A DNA stretch of 34,953 bases, taken from NCBI GenBank assembly GCA_019648995.1, contig BLXT01000977.1:767555-802507 (forward strand), written 5' to 3'. This stretch comes from Plakobranchus ocellatus (taxonomy: Eukaryota; Mollusca; Gastropoda; Plakobranchidae). Positions 10,901 to 22,900 of the stretch are shown piece by piece. Made by a program: the position numbers and the translations under genes. Below the pieces are notes generated by a model. The model was not told the origin of the DNA. It made no database searches and saw only the letters and a list, made by a program, of their open reading frames with translations. Position 1 is the stretch's first letter. Each line of letters begins with the position of its first letter.

Positions 10901-13900
10901 TACTGTGATCCTATTGCAGAAGCTCTACATCTGAACATGTCTGTCGGCACTTTTGTCTATTTAGCATGTCTAACATTTTGTGAGTGAAATAGTTCTGGGC
11001 TTTGTGGCGCTGAGAGGTGTGTCCTTTTTGCTGTGATTTTTTTTATTACTTACCATAAGAAAACTTATGGATGATAGGCATGATAGTTAAAGATAGACAC
11101 TATACCCTTTGCAGCAGTTGTCTCCTAAAAGCCATTTTAGTTCAAATAACTTATTACAATCAGAGACATCCTGGCCATATCTTATTTCCCGAATCAACAG
11201 AACCCATTTTGTTTCTGAGTCTAGCCATTGTTTGGTATTGATTCATTTTCAGAAAACGGACAAGGCTCTGATTATTTTTTTTTTTATTTTATGCTCTCTT
11301 ATGCCAAATATTTCATGGTAAAGAGGTACTTGATTGCCTAAAATATATTTCCGTTGTAATAGTTCTTTTTGTTCCCTCAAGGAAAGATACTCTTTTTACT
11401 TTGAACGGAACTGAAAAAGTCCATGAATACGTGAGAGGTCACATATTGAACAATGATTTTGCTGGTTTTATAGTAAGTAAATGGCCCTTTGCTCTGTCCA
11501 ACTGATTTCATATACCTTTGCAACTGTACAAAGCTCCTTAATGAACAGACAGATAGTAGTTAAATTTTGCGTGTGAACTTTTCAACAACTTGTTGCAGTC
11601 CCTTTGTCTCTCTCTTTCTCTCCCTTTGTGCCCAATAGACTTTTTTTTTTTTTTTTACCTCTAAGCCAGTCTAGCTTTCTCTGTTTTCCTCAGCTTGTCT
11701 TGTTCTTTCCTTCCTTCCATAACTCTCCTGTCGCTATGTATTTTCTCTCAACTATTATATGTTATTGTTATTTACCAATGACCTTGGTTTAACATTGTAA
11801 AATTTAACATGTATGAGCAAATAGCCTAAAACTCAGTCTTGCATAATTTCCCTATGAGATTATCTGCGCACTTTGCTTATATCAATATTCTACACTTGCC
11901 ATTTCAATTATGTGCGATATTACTCTTTCATTTTATTTTGCTGGAATTGTCGGTGGCGCAATAGCTGGCAAACTTGTCTGAGATCCTGCAGCAATCTGTC
12001 TGTTGCAAGTTTAAGCCTGCCACCAACACCAAAGCTATATGCTCAAAAGCAGTTTTTATTTTGTAAATGAAAAATGTTCTAAAGTTGACACACTTTCCTA
12101 TCATTAATTACATTGAAATTGAAAGATGTTCTAGTTGCTGTGTAAACTTTCTCACCATAATTCAGTTCAACACTTTGCAGGGAAAAAAGTTTTGCAATGC
12201 CAGGTCTGTTTAATATTTCAAAGTAATTGTAGAAATAAGCATTTTCTCCACTTTGCCTTTGCCTTGTGCAATGTTCACTTTCTGTTATATTGATTATATT
12301 GTTTTTTTCAGAACATTTTAATGTATACATTTTGTTGTTCGACTTTGTTATCTGGTTGCACATAATGCAAATAAAGCTGTGACAAAAAATACTGTTCATG
12401 AAAAACATGCCATGCAATCAACCATTCTTAAGCATGTTCCATCTTCCCTGTCATATTTCAGCTACATCTGAGATGCTTTTTGATTGATTTATTTTGCATG
12501 GGTGTTTTATCTGCAGTGATTTATTTTGGGCAAGTAAGCAAGTTTTGTCTTCCCATAACAGCTGTAACTTTGTCCATCATCGCAGCCCACACTATTGAGT
12601 CAGACTTTTATTTCAATTTGCCCAATCAAATAAAATGCATAACAAAGCTTTATGAATGTGGATAAAAGTATCACATAACCAGACTCTTAATAGCAAAACT
12701 AATATTTTATTGACTATTGTAAAGATTTTGTACTGTTAAAGAACGACACACAACCTTTTTTCACAGCCTCAAATACCATTTTGCAATGGAATTTCTCTTA
12801 TCACTTGCGTTATAACACATAGCTAAAAGCCTTTGCTGTATAGTGCTTAGTGTGGGATACAACTGACTTTGAATTAGTTTTTCAATCATACAGGTAGCAG
12901 GGGGTTCTTCGAGTTCAAATTACATTGTGATATACTGAGGCAAGGTTTATATTTCGTCTACTATTTTTTATGGTAGTGTGGAATACAATGGACTTTGACA
13001 TTGTATTTTTAATTGTACAGGTTATGCTTCAAGTTCAAATTACATTGTGATATACTAAGCCAGTGTTTTTGTTTTGCATACTTAGTTTTATTTTTTCATT
13101 TTACTTGGCATAGCGTGTCTGGCAGTTAAATCTCTGTTGACCCTAGCTGAATAGCTTTTTGTCCAGATTTCTGTCGAGTTATTCTTCCTGTGTAGAGTGG
13201 GCAAGTCTAGCCGTATCATTGGCCAGCTCTGGATCCTCCTGCTAGAACGGTTATCTGCGCTTTCATTGTTGTTACCATTGTTGCTATTGTTAATGGAAAG
13301 CAAATAAAAGATTATCAAGCCTTTGCTCTACCTTGCATGTCATTTTTACCCCCTTCTTTCTTTCTAACCCCTTTTTTTTTTGGGGGGGGGGGGGGNNNNN
13401 NNNNNNNNNNNNNNNNNNNNNNNNNNNNNNNNNNNNNNNNNNNNNNNNNNNNNNNNNNNNNNNNNNNNNNNNNNNNNNNNNNNNNNNNNNNNNNNNNNNN
13501 NNNNNNNNNNNNNNNNNNNNNNNNNNNNNNNNNNNNNNNNNNNNNNNNNNNNNNNNNNNNNNNNNNNNNNNNNNNNNNNNNNNNNNNNNNNNNNNNNNNN
13601 NNNNNNNNNNNNNNNNNNNNNNNNNNNNNNNNNNNNNNNNNNNNNNNNNNNNNNNNNNNNNNNNNNNNNNNNNNNNNNNNNNNNNNNNNNNNNNNNNNNN
13701 NNNNNNNNNNNNNNNNNNNNNNNNNNNNNNNNNNNNNNNNNNNNNNNNNNNNNNNNNNNNNNNNNNNNNNNNNNNNNNNNNNNNNNNNNNNNNNNNNNNN
13801 NNNNNNNNNNNNNNNNNNNNNNNNNNNNNNNNNNNNNNNNNNNNNNNNNNNNNNNNNNNNNNNNNNNNNNNNNNNNNNNNNNNNNNNNNNNNNNNNNNNN

Positions 13901-16900
13901 NNNNNNNNNNNNNNNNNNNNNNNNNNNNNNNNNNNNNNNNNNNNNNNNNNNNNNNNNNNNNNNNNNNNNNNNNNNNNNNNNNNNNNNNNNNNNNNNNNNN
14001 NNNNNNNNNNNNNNNNNNNNNNNNNNNNNNNNNNNNNNNNNNNNNNNNNNNNNNNTTTTTTTTGGTTCTCATTGTCACTTGAATTATTTTTTCTATTCCA
14101 CAAGAATGGAGGTTTTTTTTTTTTAAGTCCTCACTATAATTTTACTACTTTCTTTGACATAAAGTTGAGTTCACTGAATTTATGCATGAGATTGGGGTAT
14201 ACTAGTAACTACTTCAAAGCCTCGGACTAAAATTTATTTTTAAATGGACACTGGATCAATTGCAATGTCCCTTTCTTTGAGTTCTTCACTGATGTAGGAG
14301 AGTAGATATTAAAACGTATTTGCAGCTCTAATTGTAGTCTTTTTTTCTCTGGGTGGTGTAGCTTCAGTTTCCATTGCTGCTGCTCGTTGACTGTGGTGTT
14401 TGTTTCATTGCTTTACCCATTTATCAAACATGGCAACAGCTGCTATCCTTCAGCTTCTGTGCGAGTGGAAGTGTGGCTCTTTGCTTTTTGCCTCTATGTA
14501 AATAAACCTGTGCATTGTTTTATTCCAGATTTTGGGAATGAAATGTAGATTTCAGATGTGTTAAAAAATGTGTCATCAAGTGGCTTTTTTTAAAGCTGCT
14601 CTGTAAGACAAAAGAGAAACATAAAATTACGGAGTGCGTTTTTCTGATAACAGATTTAGTTAATGTATGTTGTTGTTGTGGTTGTTTTGTAATCACCGTA
14701 ACTTAGTGTTTGAAATTTTAATTATCACTAGTTAATAGTCTTATTGATTTTTTTTTTTTCTGTTCCTTTGTAACGAGCATTTCTATTATTTGAATAATGA
14801 ATATATTCTGAACTGGTAATTGTATGACAATGATATCACTATATTTTCACAACTCCTGAACAAACATGTGTCCATTGAAAATGGACTGGGCCTACTTTCA
14901 ACCCAGGACTTCTCTTTTTTTTTTTTTGTTCTTGTCCGGCTAATGACAGAATATTGAGCTTTAAATTAAAAATGAACCCAGGGTGTTTAATTCAATTTTT
15001 AAATTAAAATATTTCTTTTATATCTATAGCACAATTATTTATGTTGTTTTATTACTTTTAAAAAATGTTTTGATTAACCTTTTTTTTTTGGTGAAGTAAT
15101 GTTTAATGTGCTACTAGCATAAATGTCAAACTGTTCATTGTCTTTACACCTTTGGTTGCTGTAAGATTTTCCATTTAAATTGAAATCTATAAATTGCAAT
15201 GCTTTGAAGTAAAGTAACAAGGCAAATTTTCTATCATCTGTTTTCTCCTGCTTTTCCTGGTCTCTTCCTCTATCAAATGCTCCTTCTCTTTTCTTTTGTT
15301 TGCTCTTCTTAGTCCTCTTGTGAACCATGACTACTGCAAACCCTGCTGTTGCTTCTACAAAACCAAAACTACACCAACTTTTCCCTTATCATCAATATCA
15401 TTTCAAAACCCTTCCCATGCAATCTATCTCTGATGCTTCTGACAAATTTTTTGTTTCAAACCGTAGTACCCTTTGACAAATTTCGTTATGAAAGAACTGC
15501 ATTTGAATTGGAAGATGTCTGGCCGTGTGTTTGTTGATAATCAAAACATGTATTTGGTTCAAAATACTCCATATTGCTCTTGATTTTAAACTATTATTTA
15601 AGAGTGAATATGCCTGTACTTCATTGCATGCGAGTTGTCACTTTTACGGCACAAAATTCAATCACATACACTTTTTAAAAATAGATTTGATTCAAGTTAC
15701 TACGGGTATGTTAAAATGATGCAAAAAATGATTTTTACTCAGGTTTTAAGATACTATTTTGCTTTATGTATTTTTAAAATGTATTTTTGATTCATTTCTT
15801 TATTTGGTCTCTGTTAGTGCTTGAAAAATCCTTCAGTTACAGCTTCAACAGTAGAAAGATTGGAGTTAAGAGAAGAATAGTGTAATAATGCTTTTTTTCT
15901 ATCATGCTTGTGGTGTTCGAGATGTTAAGACTTCAATTTCATGCTTTTCCCCACAGTCTCGCTTGCCAAAGTGTGGTTTTTTTCACTAAGGTTTTCAGCA
16001 AAAATAAATGGTGAGCTGCCTGCTCTATGTGATCTCTGTGTTTCCATTTTGTCCCAACCTCTCTCAAAATAATTTTAATTCAAGAAACAAGGTATACCTG
16101 CACTGAAAATCTTTTCCTTGTTTTCTATTGATTCCTCATCTCTTTCATTGAATTCCTACTTTCATGTGCAGCCGACCCACCACCCCCTGGGCTGAGAGAT
16201 ATCTTGGTGAAGGAAGGACCTGAGGCCTTTGCCAAGAAGGTGCGAGAAAACAAGGGCCTGCTTCTTACTGACACAACGTTCAGGTGAGCACATCATCCTG
16301 TGACATTGGGAAAATGATGTGTCAAGTCAGAAGATTTGACAATTTTTCCGTCTTGCTTCATTCATGTGTGCATGGTACAATCTTTTTATATGTTGCATGT
16401 TTTATTATTATTATGTATTACATAGCTCCATCAACATCTTTCTGCATTAGTTGTATACATTAAATATATGATATAATCCCTCAATTACCTAGTGCCCAAT
16501 TTACAGAGGGGTCAGGAAAACATGTGAAGATGCAATACCCTTGCAGGTGGAATTCAAATTGGCATTGTTCTGATCCAGTTCTTGTGTCTTAAGTATTACT
16601 GACACCACAATACACCTTTTGAGATCATAATCCTGTGTCATATGATGAGAATCTTTTACTTTTTTTTTACTAGACTTATGTAAACAATGGTCAAGTATTC
16701 ATCACAAATTCTATTGTGACAACTTTTTAAAAAAAGCAATGGTCTAGCATAGAGTGTTCTCTCTCTGAATAACCTTCCAGAGATGCTCATCAGTCATTGC
16801 TGGCAACAAGAGTGCGAACCTATGACCTCAAAAGGATTGCCCCATACCTAGCACACAACTTCTATCCTCTCTACAGTACTGAAAATTGGGGAGGTAAGTG

Positions 16901-19900
16901 TTCCTTTGCTTTTTTTAATTTCATAAATCCTTTATGAGTTTTCAAGTATTTAAGCATCTTAGAAGGTCAAGCTGATACGTCCCTACCCAGTTGTGCAACA
17001 AATGAATATTTGAGTTTTATTTGGCCTTTTCAGCATCATGAAAATCCAGAGGGTTTGCATTGAATACATTTGACAACTTGGAGGATTTAAATGTCATATA
17101 AATGAAATTATGCTAATTTCACATTCTCTGAAACAAATGTAAAAGAAGACCAGCAGAATAAAAGATATAGCCAAACTAGTAGGACTACAGATTAAGCTTT
17201 AAAAAAAAATTGGTCATGGCTCTTAATGCAAATTGATAGCGGTCGTTATTGCCCGCAATTGTCCTTAATGGTTGCGGTCGCGAGCGCCCGTGTCAATCGT
17301 GTTCAGCGTACAGATTTTTTGTAGTACTTAGTTGTTTTATTTTCAAGAAGGGCTACACTTCCAGTTTCAGTTTACGGAACTGAAATCAGTGATGAAGTTG
17401 CGCTTATGAACAGGCCTATTCTTAATTAAACTGATGATGGAGGGACTCCTGTTGATGATGTAGATGACGAAATTGGATTATTGGGGAAGAAAGTGACATT
17501 GAGTTTGATGTAGAAGAGCCTAAGTAATGATGGTGATGGCGAAGATTTTGATCCAGGCCTAAACCTTTTAGGCCTGATGATGAGATCAAAGCCCATGGTG
17601 ATGGTCACAACAAGTTAGAATGATCAAATCAGCTGCAAAATGTTGAAATTGAACTTTTCACTGCCCATACTGGGTCTAAATTAGGGGATTTAGATCTTGA
17701 TTATATATGAGACCCTTTCGATTTTTTCAAGCTTTTCATAATAGATATAGTAACAAACATAAGGGACCAACAGTGTCACAAACAACTAAAAACACAAGAC
17801 AATATACATTTGAAGTCAAAAGGTGAAAAAGTGCATTTTTAAAAAATAAAATCTTTCTTTTTATTTTTTGTACATGTTCATGGTTTTTCAATGTTAAATG
17901 TCAAACATGAAATTAAAATATGTTCAATTTTCTATTTTTTTTGCATGTTATTCTCAGTTTTTTAAACTTGCTCTACTGAAATGTTATTAGCATTTAAAAG
18001 AATCTTGTCGCATAGTAAATAAGAGTTTTTGTACTTGCATCAGTCTTTTGCCACTTGATTTTTTTAAAAAGGGTCAGTCCTCTGAGGGCTAAAACAGAGG
18101 CAGACATAGAACTAGATGGACAAAGTCTGTAAAATGTCGCAGTTAAAATACATTGGAACTTTCCTATCTAAGACAACAGTGTTAAAAAAGAAGTCAAATT
18201 CAGAATGGATTAGCCTTTGCAGTATGTCATTGTATAAGACCAGTATGGAAATCAAGTGTGTATAGCACCAAAAGTGAACTGAGGTTGTGTAAGTCACTGC
18301 TAGATCAATTCATCAAACAGGTAGGAGCAAACCTAAGAGTTTTGAGGGGAGTTTTCCTCTTTTGGGAATGGAGGAATACCAGCCAGGAAATACTGCACTA
18401 TACAATATGAATGAAGTGTATTTTGGTAGCTATCCAAAGAGATGCTAGAGATAGCTTTGATGTCTCCTCAAATACTATAATCCATTTACTGTACTTACTT
18501 AGAATCCACAACGCAACAGGAAGAGATGCAGACCAAGATATGCATTGAGGAGAGTGGTTAAAGATTAATGGATAGAGGCTGGTATAATATGGACTGAGCC
18601 TAAAAGGCTGATATGTGGAGGCTCTGATTGAGAGTTTGTTGATGCCCTGTGCTATAAACAGGGTGAAAGATGAAATATATTTGGACCATGTTCTTATTTG
18701 ATTTCTGAATCAAATCCCTTGTTTGGACTTGTGGTAGTTCATTTGATATCTTTATAATTTTATGTTAACTTATTGATATGCATTTCTGGTCAGTCTATAT
18801 TGATCAAAAGTTTGTACGCATTTTATTAAAATTCAATTAAATTCTTTGATCCATATATAGGCTTAAAATTTTTAAGCATATATATGGACCAAAGAATTCA
18901 ATTCAATTTTTTTGGTTTGAGGCTTAAGGCATTTCTGTTCCATTTATCAAATATCATCAAAAAGAGTGGAAAGATTGTCATAATTCTTATATTTGGCTGT
19001 TGTCTTGGGGGAAAGATTGTTATGATTCTTATGTTTGGCTGTTGTCTAGGAGCAACGTTTGATGTGGCCATGAGATTTCTGCACGAGTGTCCATGGGAGA
19101 GGCTGAGGGAGTTGAGGCAACTGGTGCCCAATATCCCCTTCCAAATGCTGCTGAGGGGTGCTAATGCTGTGGGCTATACAAACTATCCTGACAATGTTGT
19201 TTACAAGTAAGATTATCATTCTCCATCTCTTTACGTTCCTCTACTCCATCTCTACCTCAATTTCTCTCCCTCCTTCACCCTCTTCCTCTCATTATTACAC
19301 TTGAAGAACCACATATGGTCAGATTTTTAGGCCATGTTGCTGGCTTGGTGTGTTGTACAGAATGTCAGGAAAGCTTCTTTTGTTTATTGTGCAGCATGTC
19401 TGGGGAGCTTCTATTGTTGATTGTGTTTTTAAAAATTTAGCCAGAAATGAAAATAATATGTACAAACTCTTTGATGTCAAGGAGCAAAAACATAATTTTT
19501 CTGCTAGACAAGTAAAATATAAAAAAAAAAAAAGGAATAATGATAAGCACATCACTCTTGGGAACAATTTCATTTAAGAATCCTGATGGTGCACAAATGA
19601 TAAATGAAGTGATGGTAGAAATAGAAAAAAGATGGGCACCAACTTCAGCTTATTACCATGAGAAAGAAGCGGTGTACTTATTAGTGTTCTCTTTTAGTGT
19701 GACTTCATGGTCGATATAAAATGAAACTTAAATACAGTTAGAAATAATATGAGTATGTTGAATATCTAGAGAACCACAGGATGACTGTGATACAAAGTAA
19801 GGGACAAGGAAGAAAGCTAGTCAAAACCAACTAATAGGATCATTTCTTCATAGTCATTCTCACATTCCTCCTTAGTATTGACCAATGTGGAAAATCAGCT

Positions 19901-22900
19901 TTTCTGCTATAGTTCTTAAGTTCCAAAATATGACAAGCTGTTGCTTAATGATTTTTTTTTTTCATTTAACCCTGGAATGTCTAATGGCAGAGCATTATCT
20001 AAAGGTGTGGAAATATTTTTAAAAATTGTTATCATTATTATTATTATTATTATGAATCTCTGAAGCACTGTCGTAAGTATTTTTGTCTATTTCAATCCCA
20101 GGTTTTGTGAATTGGCAGTGAAAAATGGCATGGATATATTTCGTATCTTTGACTCCCTCAACTACTTACCAAACATCATTGTGGGCATGGAGGCAACAGG
20201 CAAAGCTGGTGTGTATGCTTTTGATAGTAGTAACTTCTGACGTGAATTTTACTTTTGTTTGATATTTTAGTACTTTGTATTTGCATTTTACTGCCTGCCG
20301 GAAAAACTGGATGCCCATGACACAGCTGAATCCTCCTGCATTATTTGAGAATGAGATTCTCGGTAAGTTTTAGATTATATTTACCAGTTGAGCTTTGTCA
20401 ACAGACTTGGTAACTTTTGATGATGATACATTTAATATGGACTTTTTATCTTCAGATCCAAGCGATATACATTAGTATTTCACATTACATTTTTATTATT
20501 TTTTTTATAGAACAGAATGATATTTTTATTGTATATTTGTGGAGGCATTAATAACCTTCACCTCAGGTCAGTATTTTAATGTGCATTTGCCATCTGTGCA
20601 TGAATTTTCTGTAGGTAACTCTTAGAGAGATGTAAGATTTGAAAAATAAACCTCAACTACCTGTTGTTGAAATGTCACTATTACACAAAGAGCACTAGGT
20701 AAAAATTATCTTTACACTATTACAGCCATAACCATTGCTTCTTGTACTACTACCATTATCACCATGAACACCATTGTTTCAACTATTGTTGCTGTCAATG
20801 TTACTATTACTCTTCTTCATGAACCTCTTCCTCCTCTTTTTTTTTTTTTTTTTTNTGAACACTTCTTTTCTGCTCTTTTATTGTAATTGCTGCTCATCCC
20901 CCTTTTGAACATTTTTTTTTCATTCTTTAGCCTCTGCTCACCCAGCTTCTCCAAGTGCATAGCTCACCAAGCCTTTCTCTTTTCTTCTCCCTTTTATTCA
21001 TATTTCTTTGTCTTTTCATCTTTCTCCCTTCTTTTACTCCCCGCCTCCTCCTTTCACTCCACCCCCTCCTCCCTCTTTTTCTCCCTCTCCTCCCTCTTTT
21101 TTTCCTCCTTCTCCCCCTTTTCTCTCCTCCTCCTCCCCCTTTTCCTCTCGTCTTCATCCTATTTCTCCTCATTTACTCCTCCTTTTTCTTCTCTTTGATA
21201 ATGTTCTTTAAAGCTTTTTTTTTTCTTGCTTTCAGGTGGTGTCGTTGAAGCTGCAATCTCCTACACTGGCGATGTATCTGACCCTAGCAAGAAGAAATAC
21301 AATCTGGACTATTATGTCAACTTGGCCGGTGAGCTGGTAAAAGCAGGAACTCATGTGCTCTGTATAAAGGTAAGTCATTAGAGTTACATTTCACCAACTG
21401 CATATGTGACAATTGGTTGTTTTGAATTGAGTGTAAATCTAGGTCTAAATCTCAGAGTTTAAATAGGCCTAAGTTTAGTAGTACTAATTTGGTTTCAGCT
21501 TTGTTTGCCCTTTTAGATCTAAAGATTTCTAGAAGGTTCTCGTGGTTGTGGGAAGATTGTTTACTTAAAGTTGTTAAATCCTATCCATAGTGGCCATGCC
21601 ATGATTATGTGTAAAGGGGAGAAGTTTGATTGGCCAATATTTTTAGCTTACTCTGATGACGTGATTCAATGAACCTACAATGTTTTAGAAAGAACAGGTT
21701 GTTTTTATGTGGACTTATTAGCCTATGCATTGAATATCTGTGGGCAGTGGGCATATAAGAGTGGTTGTGAGATCATTAGAGAGAGAGAGCTTAAAGAGAT
21801 CAATCAATCAATCAGAGATCACTGAGAGATAAATAGTTGTTATGAGAGAGCTTGTAGAGCTAAGTAATCTTCAAAGTTAAATTGCTGTTCTGAAATTGTT
21901 CTCGAATGAAATTAATAAATCTTTTGTTAAATTTTTGGCAAGACTTGGAGTGATTTCTGTTCTTCAGTCTATTTAGAACTCATTGTTACAGGCAGTGTTC
22001 AACTAGATCTATAAATAAACAGCACTAAGCCATTCGTCACAGTAGTTAAAGCTTTTATCTCCCTTTTATTTTTATTCTGCATTATCAATGTCTTTGTCTT
22101 TTTAAGCTCTAAATTGGAATCGTCTTAGTCCTTATTTCAGTAGATATTAAAGTTGTGTGGGTTGCCCTATAGATATGGGATTCACTGTTTAATGCTCTCT
22201 CATTTTTAAAAAATTATTAACAGATTAAGAGTAAGATATGAAAAAAATATAACTATGTTGGTGCATGAACTAGACGACTTTTATCAAATGATAAGCCAAG
22301 TTTTTTTGAAGAAATGGGAATTTCAAATTTTTATATCATTCATTTATGCAGCAGAGGGAAAAGATTTTTTTTTCTTACCCTTGGTATTAAGCTTTAATTT
22401 TAAACTTTTTTAACCCTTTTCTTCCATCCAAATCATTGCATTGATGAATTTTGAGTTCATTTGGCTCTCCCGGTTTTTATCTTTATCATTATCTCAGCAC
22501 AAGTTTTAATTGTATTATCACATGAAACATAAGGTGACTAAGCAAACTCATTTTTTTTTTTCAAGATTTTGAACAAGATTAAAGTAAGTCGAAACATTGA
22601 TTGTCTCGGCAATTTTTTCAGGACATGGCAGGTCTTCTCAAGCCACGAGCTGCCACACTGTTGATTCAGACTCTGAAGGACAAATTTCCGGACACTCCAA
22701 TCCATGTTCACACTCATGACACTTCAGGTGCTGGTGTTGCTGCTATGCTGGCTGCGGCTCAAGCTGGTGCGGATGTGGTTGACGTTGCTGTAGACTCCAT
22801 GTCAGGGCTAACCTCTCAGCCTAGCATGGGTGCAGTGGTGGCTTCCCTGGAAAAGTCAGAGCTGGATACTGGTCAGATGTCATACTTTGTTTGGTTTTGT

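Larger units (their letters stand above)
10212..16171. other. PC intron 9, largest intron, contains the assembly gap
   Basis: 5960 bp as assembled, of which 660 are N. The known part holds a tandem duplication (12848-13080), a cryptic exon-like segment (11382-11472) and another weak one (15467-15524). The rest is AT-rich sequence with T-runs. No PC coding sequence is missing here, because exons 9 and 10 join in phase. Confidence 0.8.
16894..19049. other. PC intron 11, transposon-rich
   Basis: 2156 bp. Holds a piggyBac-like relic (about 17223-18092), a LINE reverse-transcriptase tail (about 18190-18690), and the 42-bp duplication at its 3' end. It is therefore largely built from mobile-element debris. 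Confidence 0.65.

Noticed and set aside
13290..14230. Several 250-300 codon open frames across the gap
   Set aside because: They consist almost entirely of N translated as X.
16490..16565. SINE-like body in intron 10
   Set aside because: Only two loosely similar words; no promoter boxes, tail or duplication could be defined.
20887..21248. Ser/Leu/Pro- and Arg/Lys-rich open frames on both strands
   Set aside because: Products of the polypyrimidine tract, with low complexity and no homology.
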